From: Macrocybe gigantea
Taxonomy: Eukaryota; Basidiomycota; Agaricomycetes; Agaricales; Callistosporiaceae
Assembly (NCBI GenBank): GCA_011319805.1
Contig: SJRY01000068.1
Coordinates: 310,001 to 374,000 of the forward strand
DNA length: 64,000 nucleotides
Direction of reading: 5' to 3'
Shown: piece after piece, positions 44,118 to 54,993 of the stretch
How positions within the stretch are numbered: position 1 is the stretch's first letter
Layout: the number at the start of each line of letters is the position of its first letter
Notes under the pieces: model-generated
The model's database searches: none
The model's input: only the letters and a program-made list of their open reading frames with translations
What the model was told of the DNA's origin: nothing
Position numbers and translations under genes: made by a program

Positions 44118-46133
44118 TCAATGCTGCGACCAATCAATCGCGTTTATATCAATGCCCTCTTGCACCATCTCCCACAATGGACTGGCATGCTTCAGCAACA
44201 GAATCATAGAAAGGAAAAATACAAAAGTCGCACCTCATATCCCTCAGTTTCTCTACTGTTCCAACGAGATGCTTCACAAGAAAGTCAACTTCGGCTTCCG
44301 TTGTGAATCGGCCAATGCCAAATCGCAACGAAGAATGTGCCATGTCTTCCGCAGCCCCTGTCAAACCAATCAGAACATGACAACAACGCCCATTAATCAA
44401 ATGTGTTCACCGAGTGCGCGAAGCACGTATGAAGGCTCAAGAGAGGCTGATGTGCAGGCGCTGCCCGACGACAATGCAATGTCCTGCAGGACGTCAGTCA
44501 GTTTACGACTATAGCCACTGACAAAAACTTACCTTCAGCGCCATCAACAAGCTCTCTCCTTCTACATACGCAAAGCTCATGTTTACACAGCCTGGGTATC
44601 CGTTTTCGTCGCCGTTCCGCACAACATGTTCAATCTGAGAGTTAATGCTTTGAATGAGCCGCTTCGAGAGTTTTTCGACGTGTTCATGATCGCGCTACAG
44701 CATCCAAGTCAGCACCACGTTCTAAGCATCTTCAAAAATTTCCAGAACGAGACGAAATCAGTACCCCTGCACTTCAGTCACTGCCATGCCGATCAACATC
44801 GTTGCATAGTGGAACAACTTGGACCACATGGCTCTTCCAGCGTTACAAAACGCGCTCACATTCATCACGGAAAAAAAACATTGAAACATGTTAATGGGCT
44901 CACCTGCATTTCTTGCTTTGCGATGCGGGCAGCCTCACCTATGCCTACAACCAGAGCAGTTGGCAGTGTACCGCTGCGAAGACCTCGCTCTTGACCACCA
45001 CCACTCAGTATTGGTTCCAAACGCACTCTTGGCCTCCTGCGTACATACGCAGCACCAACGCCCTTCGGACCATAAAGCTTGTGCCCCGATAGGCTCATCA
45101 GGTCAACATTCATTTCGTTCACGTCCAGCGGTATTTTGCCAGCTGCTTGCGCTGCATCTGTATGGAAATATATCCCGCGGTGCTTTCGAAGTAAAGCCCC
45201 AATTTCTTTGATGGGTTGGATGACTCCCGTCTCGTTATTGACAGTCATTACGGAAACGAGAGAAGTGTCGGGCCGAATGGCTGCCTCAAGGTCTGCCAAC
45301 GAGATGACGCCGTTCTTTTGAACAGGAAGATATGTAATGTCGAACCCCTCTTCTCCTAGTTTTCGACACGAGTCCAAGACACATTTATGTTCCTGAAAAT
45401 GCGGAAACGTTAGGCTAAATCCTAGCACAAGGCAAAGTCGATGTACCGTTTGGGTAGTAATGATATGTTTCTTTTTCTCTTTATGAAATCGTGCGACGCC
45501 TTTGATAGCCATATTATTAGTCTCCGTCGCACCCGATGTGAAAACGATGTCCTTCGGATCGGCCCCAATTAGATCTGCAACATGCTAGACGTATTTCAAA
45601 AGTGACTGTGAGATGGAGGAAACAGACAAGAGTATTGCCGAGGACCTTGCGGGCATCCTCAACGGCTTGCTCGGCCTCCCACCCATAAGCATGCGTGCGA
45701 CTATGAGGGTTGCCGTATTGGTCCGTTAGAAAAGGGAGCATGGCATCTAGGACGCGGGGTCTACGGGAGTTGTGGCCTGATAAGGACGAATAAGTAACAA
45801 CTTTCGAGAGGAAATCGCGAAGATGACTGACTTGCATGTCCAGGTAGATGGGTCGGACTTTGTCTTGCAGTGAACCCTCTTTGTGCTGTGTCCCGAGTTT
45901 AAAACCTAGCATATCTGAAATGGCGTAAAAAGCACTGAAGATTTCATAGAGCGCTTGGATATACCCAGTCTTGGGGTGAGGTGAGTCTCATCCGTGTAGG
46001 AAGAGGGCACGTCGACAACATTTGCCCTATCAGCTCCAGAGGGCTGGACGAGCCCGCGCCGACACCCAGTGGCCATAGCTGGTGTCCGAGCTGCAGCTCG
46101 TTGCATCGCATTTCGAGAAAGCCTCGACAACAT
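44118..46133 (-). CDS. NFS1: Cysteine desulfurase Nfs1, mitochondrial
   Basis: This PLP enzyme releases sulfur from cysteine for iron-sulfur cluster assembly and tRNA thiolation. The start [20 protein letters not shown] (46133) is a typical presequence. Motifs are [89 protein letters not shown] (PLP lysine) and [14 protein letters not shown]. The sulfur-accepting loop is [20 protein letters not shown]. The C-terminus ([20 protein letters not shown]) includes the SPLWEM motif seen in eukaryotic Nfs1, reached through a last intron. Normal length. Confidence 0.95.
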
Positions 46134-46368
46134 GATGAGTTGAGAAGAAGGAGGGCTATCAGATAATGGCTGAGCAAGAGCTTGAGAAAAGGTCACGGCC
46201 GACGGTGTGGACTATGTACACCACGTGCTTTCGATGTCATGATTTGTCATGCAGTCTGCCTAAGCGTCGTGACTCTCCAACGGACTTGAAATGGACAGGT
46301 TTTCATTTTTTATACATTGCATACATCTTACATGATGCGGTGTTAAGACTATCGTAGAGTTCATATTC

Positions 46369-48183
46369 TACAATGCAGGATTGGCGTTCTTGACCAGCAT
46401 CGCGAAGTAGGCCTGCCAGGGCAGATTGTCAGTTAGACCGTTGCGTTACGATTTTGCGGAAGACTACATGCCTGGAACCATGTACCAGCCTCTGGAGCGT
46501 TGGGAGTAGCGTCACTATTGCGAATCTTTAGTAAACTAGTTTTTTTGTCATTCAGATAACAAGACACTCACGATGCAGCACAGTGAGCATCGAACCGAGG
46601 CGAAGAAGTGTTGGTGGTACCGTCACATTCACCTCCGGGCTTGACCCAAACAACGGCGTCAATGAGCGATGAGCCGGTGTTCGTAGTCGGGCGCATGCCG
46701 AAGCCAGCGCCGTTGACGTTGCACCAATCACCCCATTGTTGACGTATGTTCTGGACACCAGATCGGCCTTGGTCGACAACGAAGTGTGCAGGGAAGCCAC
46801 CAGACTGGAGGGCAGGAGCGAGGGCCTAGAAGAAGGCAAATTTAGGCCGCTGATGAACGTGAAAGGATATCACTTACATTAATATAGTGGATCTCGTCAT
46901 AGTTGGAGTTGCCCTGAGTAATGGGGTCGGGGCTGCTTGCACCTTGACTATGCATTAGCAAAATCCGGGAAAGGGGTACTATAATACCGCTTACTGAGAG
47001 CATTGTAGTTGGCAACGTTGGTGGCGAGACCACGGACAAAGGAAGGAGAACCGGCGTCCTTGTACAACTGCGCGAATAGCTGGGCAGCGGGTGTCAAGTT
47101 GGCGGGCCAACCAAGCCAGCCTGCATGGCCTGCATCGAGGTACATGTAGACACCGGCGGAGTTCAATTGTTGCATGGCATAGATGACACCCGACTATATT
47201 TCATTTCAGCAGGTCTATTTCGTCGTCTGTAAAGGAGAGAACGAACTTTGTATGCGGTTTGTGCGTTGGCGCATTTGGCAACGTTAAGATTGGTGACCAA
47301 GTTCGCTAACGAATCCGGTTCGATCACAGCAACAACTCGAACGTCAGGGAATTCTGCAGTCATGATAAAAATTGTGTGTTCCTCTCAACGCATAAAGAGG
47401 GTTGCTTACTCTTGATCTGGGTGACGAGTTGATCAATGTAGTTCTTGTACTTGTTGAGACCGTCGTTGGCAATGGAGAACTCTCCGTTCGAAGCCAATGC
47501 GGCGCAATCACGATCAGGAAGATCGTAAACGACTATTTGAACAAGGTACTTCTGGCCTGAAGCATTCGCCTTGGCGCTTGCATCCGCAAGATATGTCCCA
47601 AGTGTGGGTACCTTGGCGACAACGTCGAACCAGGTGAAGGTCGGGATGCTTGCAACTTTCAAGGCCTTAGCCTTTTGAGTCGAGTCGGTGATTTGTGCAG
47701 CAGCAGCATTGACTTCATCGGCATAGAATGGTGTGAGATAGACCTTAGAGCTTGTTGATCAATGGGCAGAGCACAACCAAGAAATAAAATCATACCGTGT
47801 ATCCTGTGTAGGGGTTTCCTGCTGCGGGTGTGCTGGTGGACGTTGGGATTGTGGACGTGGGACCCGTGGTGGTAGGGGCAGTTGTCGGGGTGGTTGTTGG
47901 CTGCGAAGATGTAGAAGAGGCGGGGCTGCTCTTGGTGTCAGCCAGCGTCAATCATTGCCTTCTGCGTGCACTTACAGGCATTGGAAGTAATAATCGTTCA
48001 ATTTTGTACAGACGGCTCCCGCAACACAAGTCGTGTCTCCAGCTAAATCGCGTTATTTAGCACTGGAACGGACAGGAGAAGCGAAAACATACTCCAGCCA
48101 ATCCCTCCACATTGTGCCCAGAGGGGCTGAGCGGCATGGATGACCGCAGGAAGCAGTGCCAGAAATGCGAATGATTTGTACAT
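46369..48183 (-). CDS. Secreted GH6 cellobiohydrolase II with N-terminal CBM1
   Basis: This is an inverting exoglucanase that releases cellobiose from the non-reducing ends of cellulose. The signal peptide MYKSFAFLALLPAVIHA is followed by a fungal CBM1 (QPLWAQCGGIGWS, then a Cys-rich end), a Thr/Ser/Pro linker and the GH6 barrel. Barrel motifs are NPYTGYTVYLTPFYADEV, VYDLPDRDCAALASNGE (catalytic Asp region), VVAVIEPDSLANLVTN, YLDAGHAGWLGWPANL, NYDEIHYIN, FVVDQGRSGVQ, QWGDWCNVNGAGFG, WVKPGGECDGT and, near the end, GTWFQAYFAMLVKNANPAL. Several short introns were placed. It is preceded by a TATA box and about 1 kb without genes. Expression is probably induced by cellulose and repressed by glucose, as in related genes. 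Confidence 0.95.
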
Positions 48184-48234
48184 TGTGAACTTGATGGGCG
48201 CACAATCCTGGAGAAGCAGCACCAACCCCAGCTG

Positions 48235-48242
48235 CTTTTATA
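48235..48242 (-). promoter_or_regulatory. TATA box of the GH6 cellobiohydrolase gene
   Basis: TATAAAAG on the minus strand lies about 52 bases upstream of the start codon at 48183. Confidence 0.55.
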
Positions 48243-48708
48243 TCAGAACCGCGATTCCATGTTGGCGCTACAAAGTCCGGTGTTGACCCGAACCAATAGC
48301 TGCGGAATGTCTTCGGATTTTATGACATGGTCTTGTGCAGAGCGGGTCACGAGGCCTTCTAATTCACCCGCTTGCAGGCAACTGAGGAAATGGACGTAGA
48401 TGAAGGGATGCGTTCGGGACAACGTCGGACGAGAGGCTTATTCCAGGCGTAATATAGCGCCAGGGGCTCCGCAAAAAGCATCCCTTTCCTTGGCCTGTGG
48501 TGATGTCGGAGAATCCCACCGTTCATGACTCTAAACAATAGACGCGGGATGTGAGTAGTTTCCAGAAACGGTGCACGGAACAGGACCGAAGCAAGCATGG
48601 CATGCGAGGAAAATGAGATGATGTAGGTGAGAGTACGAGTAGGGGGCCATTCAACTCCACTCCGTTGATGTGACGTCGGATGGTACATCTGGGTTCAAGC
48701 AGGGGTTG

Positions 48709-48718
48709 GGCACGTGCC
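48709..48718. promoter_or_regulatory. Palindromic E-box (CACGTG) upstream of the GH6 gene
   Basis: GGCACGTGCC is a perfect 10-bp palindrome about 525 bp upstream of the start codon. CACGTG is the core recognised by fungal bHLH factors; its use here is inference. Confidence 0.3.
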
Positions 48719-49224
48719 TTCCAGGACCAGCAGAACGAAGGGCCGAATTTTCTTGAAGATTGTCATGTCAGGGGAAATTAGAATTGACTTTGAAAGGAAG
48801 GCGAAAGCATGGATATTCTTTCAATCCGAAGTCACGCCGAACGCGACAAGTAGAGTCGGCGCTCGAGAGGATTTTTCAAACAAGCCCTGTACTAATGTAT
48901 GGCTGTGAAGGACTGCCGTCGGTCAATGTTTTTGTTCCGTGTTGGCCAAATGATCGCAAAACACACCGGTTGCAAAGTAAACGAACCTCCGACGTATCGG
49001 CGTTGTCCTGGAGGAACGATAAGTCGTATCTCCGCAAAAGAAAACAAAGTGAGAAGTATATTCCTCGACAAGTCATTCTTTGGCATATTTAAACCTACAG
49101 GAAAAATCGTAATGTGAAAGGTAAAACGTGAAGTAACAATTCTTGGCGTTCCATTCCAATATCCATCGACGCAGGCTCCGACGACACTAGATTTCAAGCT
49201 CCAAGGCGTATCGGGTATCAGGTG

Positions 49225-50105
49225 CTATACGCGTTTTCTAGATGCACTCGGCGGAGGTGGTAAAAGGGGAACGCCACTCCCACTTGATGCCTGCGTTGTC
49301 ACAGATCCTAGCAAGCTAGCGTCTGTCTTTGTAGTTGTCTTGTTGCGACCCGGTATTGAGATGGAGAAAGTTTGACCTTCCTTGAGACTATAGTCTTTCT
49401 TGGGAGCAGGCGCAACAGTGGAGATGGGCTCCTCCTCGGTGATTTCTGGGTTGAGGCGCGCCTTCCAGCGTCTGCAAAGTATTAGCTGAAGACAAAGCCA
49501 AAAATCGGAGTTCGTACTTGGTATAATCCTGCAAAGCTACGTCTGGTCGCGTGCATGATTATCGTGAGTTTCGATGCCAAAGTGAATCTACTCACTAAAG
49601 TCGAAGCTGTCTGTTCGTTCCTGGAAGCCCATCCCAATGTAAGCCTTCCTGCCGGAGTCTTCGACTCGGACGACGAAATAACGGGAAGAATCTAAGACCG
49701 CATCCACTGATGGCTTTGCAGGATCATATTCAGCCTTGGCAAATACTGAATTGATCGTTAGCAACCGGATTGACAAAAAGGTCAATATGATGTACGTTCT
49801 CCTATAAAGATGTGAGCTAGAAATGCCAGGTCCAAGGAAATGTCACCTACCAGTCTGGTTGTCTTCGAACTGCAACGCCACACCCTTTGATGTCTCAATG
49901 ATCCTCAAGCGACCTTTCCACAGAGGTTGAGAAAGATCTCCCCACTCGTTTGCTCGGTGTCCTTCGTTCGCCCTTAGGGGCGGAATTTTGTATACTTCAA
50001 TCGATGGATTGATCAGTAGCTGAGTGCGGGTTGTTTGGAATGACTTCCACCAAAGACCTCTCGAGCGATGTAAAGAATAGATTCGATTTCGTCGTTAGCT
50101 TCCAT
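49225..50105 (-). CDS. NECAP-family endocytic adaptor-associated protein
   Basis: This is a clathrin-coat accessory protein with the NECAP PH-like fold. The start MEANDEIESILYIAREVFV (50105) is followed by YKIPPLRANEGHRANEWGD, PLWKGRLRIIETSKGVALQF, EDNQTGELFAKAEYDP, DSSRYFVVRVED, AYIGMGFQERTDSFDF and VALQDYTKRW, which match the NECAP core (YKIPP, WKGRLRI, SSRYFVI, IGIGF..R.DAFDF). The C-terminal tail is Pro/Ser-rich with FSISIPGRNK and PLLPPPPSAS, where adaptor-binding motifs usually sit. It is divergent from CSN8, with 111 bp between start codons. Confidence 0.9.
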
Positions 50106-50216
50106 GGTCTATGATGAGGGTGATAAACGTCGAGAGACAAACACTGTTGTGGCGCAGGCGACAAACTCTTCCACGGAGAAATCAAATCTGTTGGACACCT
50201 GCATAAATCGTAAATC

Positions 50217-51243
50217 ATGGTTGGCCCTCCAACACCCCCTCCTACCACGGCTGCCGAGCTGCAAGATGAAGCTCGACAGCAGCAAGTTCAACAGTCTTTT
50301 TCGGTCGCACCGGCACAGCTTTATGAATCCCTCTTCCCCGCAATTTTAGACTTGGCTAGGCAATCGAATTATAGTGCTTTGATCAAGACAGCGGAGAGTG
50401 GCGATATCAATGTATGCATGTCCTTGCTGATGCGGAACCGAGTCCTGGACATCATCTCTCCGTAGGCTGGTGGCGATCATGCAGAAAGGCTTCTCCTGGT
50501 CGCGCCGCTCGTTCTTGGGTACCTGATTGTCGACGACCTGTGCGTATAGTCCGACCTCCCAGACTCGCCTCTTTCTCATCATCCGACTACATGACGGACA
50601 GCTCTCCTGCATTTTATGTATTGAGACGACTTCCCGACCCGCTTCTGCTCATGCCATTTACGAAAACGCTAGCATCACTTTACACAGCGGTTCGAGAAAG
50701 ACAATACAAAAATGTTTATTCCAGAACCCATCAGCTCGTCGAACTCGTTTCTCAGCCGGACTTCTTCAATCAGCATCTCGCAGGTATCGTCGAAAAAATG
50801 GTGGCAGCCTTCATAGGTGAGTAGCCTTTTTTTTTCGTAACCCAAGGTCTCTTTATTATGCTACTCAACTTTTCAGATTCTTTCCGGGAACGAACCCTTG
50901 TACTCCTGTTCAAAGCCTATCAAACTATACCACTACAGCTCGCTCAAACATATATCGGTCTACCGAACAACGGCGTATTAGCTCGTTGGGTCTTTCCGCC
51001 TGTGCCACACGTCATAGCTCTCATCACTTTTCACAGTAGCGACTCAGGCACACTGGTCTTATGACAGCACAACTGATCTTCTTACTCCCAGCAAAGCATC
51101 CACACATGCGGTCTCCATCCAGCGTAAAGGTTGATCACGGCTTTTTCTTGCATTATTTTCTAATTGATATCACTCATCCAGCCCCTTCCAGTATGGGAAC
51201 TTTCAATGCAGTTGCAAACAGCGTTGCGCGAATCGAAGTATAA
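50217..51243 (+). CDS. CSN8: COP9 signalosome subunit 8-like protein
   Basis: This is a PCI-domain protein of the CSN8/eIF3k/Rpn12 type. It is assigned to CSN8, part of the complex that removes Nedd8 from cullins. The start MVGPPTPPPTTAAELQDEAR leads to a helical N-terminal half (YESLFPAILDLARQSNYSAL, HAERLLLVAPLVLGYLIVDD, LASLYTAVRERQYKNVYSR). The PCI part follows (LVSQPDFFNQHLAGIVEKM, DSFRERTLVLLFKAYQTIPL, QLAQTYIGLP). The C-terminus, after an intron with acceptor ctcatccag, is MGTFNAVANSVARIEV, typical of fungal CSN8. Reading another frame after the last intron would extend to 51457, which I rejected. It lies 154 bp upstream of UBLCP1. Confidence 0.8.
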
Positions 51244-51397
51244 TGTAAATTTCGGTTTCTGTAGCATAGATTTGGATTTGTTGAATACTGTACTACCTAT
51301 AGTCTCATCAGCAACCCCTTACGTAACAGGTACGATTCTACAGTTGCACTTGAATGCAGTGGCGACTGCTCAACCATTTGTGCTGAGAGGCGGTCGA

Positions 51398-53120
51398 ATG
51401 GATTCCGTCAGTGTCAATTCAAGTCCCTCTGCTCAAGTGGGTGGTTCTTCATGTTGACGCGTACCCAAGTCGGCTGCAGCAACCACACCCTCAGTGCGAT
51501 GGAGATGCTTCCACGCAGGAGCGGTGGACCAACTTACAGTTCAGTTGGTCCGGGAAGAACTTCACGACCGATATTGCAGATTCGGATAGGTGCGATTCTG
51601 CTCTGAGCAGCGTCAATGTTCACATTACAAACTGTATCTATTCACCAGAGTGCTGGACTTGAAAACGACATTATACAGCTTGACGAGAGTGCCACCCGAA
51701 CGCCAAAAGATTCTTGGACTTGTGAAGGGGAAACTACCACCCGATGAGATTCGTATGTGCGTGTATCCGCGTGTACATCTTGAGACCCATGGATAACGCC
51801 ATACAAGTTCCGACCTTGGGCTCCTTTCCGGAAAGAAATTCACGCTTGTCGGGACCCCCGATGGCGACGAGATCAAGGATCCTTCACGTTCGTGTTAAGA
51901 CAATTGCCTGCTTTGTTATTACAATCTGATATTCCATCTCTAGAATTGGAGAATCTTCCTGATGTTGTAAACGACCTTGATATCGACTTTTCAGATAACC
52001 TTGCCGCCAGCAATGCTTATAGGAATGACCAACGGAATATTCGAAAGATCAAGGAAGCCACTGAGAAACTGCAGATCAATCTCATTCATCCTCTCCGACC
52101 TGGAAAGAAGCTCCTTATTCTCGACATTGACTATAGTGAGCATTATCCTATGACGCTCATATAGATACTCACTCTGTCATAGCCATACTAGATACCAAAC
52201 CATTAACGGCTGGTAGTCTGCCACCTTTGGAATGTGCCCGTCCCGGTTTGCACGCTTTTCTCGAATCAATATACCCATTATACGACGGTGAGTGCTGTTG
52301 TACTGATATTTGAGATCGAGTTACCCATACCAAACATAACAGTATGCATCTGGTAAGATTGGTCAAAACATTCTGCTCGTGACTAGGTTTTACGGCCCCG
52401 AAGGTCGCAGACTAGTTGGGTCTGGTTGGAGACCAAACTTGTAGAGCTTGGGATGATCGGCTCTAGTCAAAACTATCAGGTCAGTCCCGTCCACTACGCT
52501 GACGTACTTGCTCTCATATTTTCCTTAGATCTCTTTTGGTACATCTCGTCTCATCGAGTTTCGACGGTGCAGCTTACATTTCGTATCAAGTCTTGGACAA
52601 GAAGTCCATGTTCACCGTCTTTACGGAGAGAGATGGAAAACCCTGGTCACATTCTGTCAAGGCATTGCAAATTATCTGGAACCACTTCCCGCAATAGTAC
52701 GTCCGAGCAGAAAACAGAAATATACAAGTATCCTCCGCTGTGATACTCATCCATATGTGCGATTTTTGCATTTCCAGCAATGCTAGCAACACAATACATG
52801 TTGATGACCTCGTGAGTTCTCCATGTACCAACAAATGATGTTTGTAACGATATTGCGGCTTGACAGAGCAGGAACTTCGCCCTCAATCCGAAGGAAGGCC
52901 TGAAGATCTCTGCGTTTAAGAATGCTCACACAGCCGAGGCACGAGCAGACCGGGAACTCTTCAAACTTTCACGATATCTCTTGCTTATTGCGTCGAATCC
53001 GGATTTCAGGACATTGTCTCATAAGGTATATTGCCCCGTACATGTCATCTGTGTTGGCGCTTACTCCGTTACAAACCTGTTCAGGATTGGAAATATATCG
53101 TTAGGAGCTTACCCCAATGA
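51398..53120 (+). CDS. UBLCP1: Ubiquitin-like domain-containing CTD phosphatase (UBLCP1)
   Basis: This is an FCP/HAD-family phosphatase that docks on the 26S proteasome in animals and inhibits it. The start MDSVSVNSSPSAQ is spliced to QPHPQCDGD. The ubiquitin-like domain follows (WTNLQFSWSGKNFTTDIADS, VLDLKTTLYSLTRVPPERQK, ILGLVKGKLPPDE). The FCP1 catalytic motif DIDYT in LLILDIDYTILDTKP is split by an intron. Further motifs are CARPGLHAFLESIYPLYD, ICIWSQTSWVWLETKLVELG, LDKKSMFTVFTERDGKPWSH, TIHVDDLSRNFALNPKEGLK and KLSRYLLLIASNPDF, ending DWKYIVRSLPQ at 53120. Several introns were placed. Confidence 0.92.
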
Positions 53121-53498
53121 GATATCAGTAATGGGCGCTTCAGTTTACCTTGCGAGCAATGTACATATACCTTGTGTATCTTCTACATACGAGTCGGTTC
53201 CAACTATCTAGCGACAGCGCAGCTCGAGGCCCAAAGTGTGCCAAGTCAAGCATTACTGCATTGTCAGGCTAAAGCGACCCAAAACAGAGGCGATGGCACG
53301 CTTTTCGTTCACTCCTTCCATCGCCGAGTACAACCGTCAAACGGAACCGCTACTGTTTCGCACCGCCTCAACGCCGTTTCAGCCCGTCGGCGAAGGAGTC
53401 GTCCCTATACATAGTTGACTCGAGACTCCAGTGGAAGCGGCGTTGACGGGAAAATCACATTGAACCGGCAGTTGCGATCGATTCGGTCCTGGATAAAA
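53121..53498. other. Intergenic region between UBLCP1 and the Nudix gene
   Basis: About 380 bases holding the UBLCP1 3' flank and the Nudix promoter. An 80-codon plus ORF (53172-53414) has no recognisable domain. Confidence 0.45.
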
Positions 53499-54719
53499 AT
53501 GTCACTCTCTTTCCAACGACCCCTGCTTTCGTCTCATTTGTTATCCAGCCGGCCCTCCAACATTTGTAAACGGTCCGTCTCCGCGAAGATCTGGAGAACA
53601 ATGTCTACTGCCACGCCACCATCTTCGTCTACCAATGACGCCCCTAGGCCGTCCGCCAGCTTGGTCATAGTGAACGATCGCAATGAAGTTCTACTTGTCC
53701 ACAGGAACCCGAAAGCGCGTCATTTTGCAGGAGTCCATGTTCGTGATGTCTTAAGTCAGATATTTCTCATGAGTAACTAGTGAATCCTCGACTAGGTCTT
53801 CCCAGGTGGAAACTTTGACAAAAAGCAAGACAGTTCACTGCAAATAACGGCAATCAGGGAAACGTTTGAGGAGTCTGGCCTTTTGCTGGCAACAAAGACC
53901 TCTACTTCATTGGCGGCTCCTCTCCCAGAGATCGTTTTGGATGAAGCTCGACGTGAAATTCATGGTCAAAGAATGTTGTTTCGAGATTTCTTATCTTCAA
54001 ACAATTTGAAGCCTGACGTGAAGTCTCTGTTACCATTCACTCAATGGATCACACCACCAAATAATCTCAGGTGAACGCCGTTCGCTACTTCCTCACACCC
54101 ATCTGCTCATTGTTAAAAAGACGGTTCCATACGCAGTTTTATGTGGCGTTCCTGCCAGCTTCTCCGTCTGCTGGCTTTTCGTCAGGCGCCAAACAGGAGG
54201 TGATTCCCAAGCCAGGTGAGCCGACTTTCATTGTAATTTTGATAAGGGCGCGCATATGATATTTTCTCCGCAGATGGGGGACAGGAAGTCGTCTCCGCGA
54301 GGTTTTTGCATCCTGACGACGCATTGGCTGAGTTCCGGGAAAAGAAGATCGCGTTTATGCCCCCTCAATTTTATATCTTATACACGCTTGCGGAAATTCT
54401 GACAGGCCGTCAGAATCTCGCTGAGCAACGGGAACGCGTCCGAGCTTTGTCCCAGGGTCTGTTCGGACGTATGGTGATGAATCCACGTTCCCTCCAAAGT
54501 CCAGACAATGATGGACGAATCACTCTCACCTACGAAGGCGACGAAACTCGTAGGGGATCTAAAGGCCGGCTGCACAGAGCCATGGTTAGAACAGGTAAAG
54601 GAGGAGTAAGTACTCATGTCGCGTGGTTTGGGGTGTCAGTTCCTTATGAATCGCATATGCGTCTAGATCACATCCGAAATAACATTGCAACGGAACTTCG
54701 ATATCTTCTCGGAAATTGA
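53499..54719 (+). CDS. Nudix hydrolase, NUDT19/NUDT7-like
   Basis: This is a Nudix enzyme that by family resemblance probably cleaves acyl-CoA diesters, with peroxisomal or mitochondrial action in relatives. The start MSLSFQRPLLSSHLLSSRPS (53499) has an Arg/Ser-rich leader compatible with mitochondrial import. The core is SASLVIVNDRNEVLLVHRNP, FPGGNFDKKQDS and AIRETFEESGLLLA, which gives the RExxEExG catalytic helix. After that come FTQWITPPNNLRRRFHTQFY and VSARFFHPDDALAEFREKKI, a motif of the NUDT19 group. The C-terminus (54606-54719) has VPYESHMRLDHIRNN. An upstream in-frame Met at 53415 exists. No peroxisomal SKL-type end is present. Confidence 0.87.
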
Positions 54720-54993
54720 ACCAGAGGCCTTCAACATACCAAGCAAATTGTAAATGCCTCTCATAGACTGTTATGATTTCAGCCCTGGATATCTGTTGCA
54801 TAATGGAGTCACTCATAAATGTAGTGTATTAAATGAGTTTCTACGTAAAAGGCCTACTTTCAAGCGAATAATTCAATGACCTATGTATGCTACAAAGAGA
54901 GACCAAATAGAACAAGGATAAGGATACAAGGCGAAGATGATAAAATGGTGGTGTATTTCCGATTAATGGCAAGGAAGGTGGGTGCTTTGATGT

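Larger units (their letters stand above)
48184..49224. other. Upstream region of the GH6 cellobiohydrolase gene
   Basis: About 1 kb without a recognisable gene; small ORFs on both strands are unremarkable. On the minus strand it carries a TATA box (48235-48242), a CTGGGG match to the fungal carbon-catabolite repressor consensus SYGGRG (48226-48231) and a palindromic E-box GGCACGTGCC (48709-48718). Confidence 0.5.

Noticed and set aside
51164..51457. Alternative longer C-terminus for CSN8
   Set aside because: The other splice frame gives the typical CSN8 ending (FNAVANSVARIEV), and the longer frame would overlap the UBLCP1 start.
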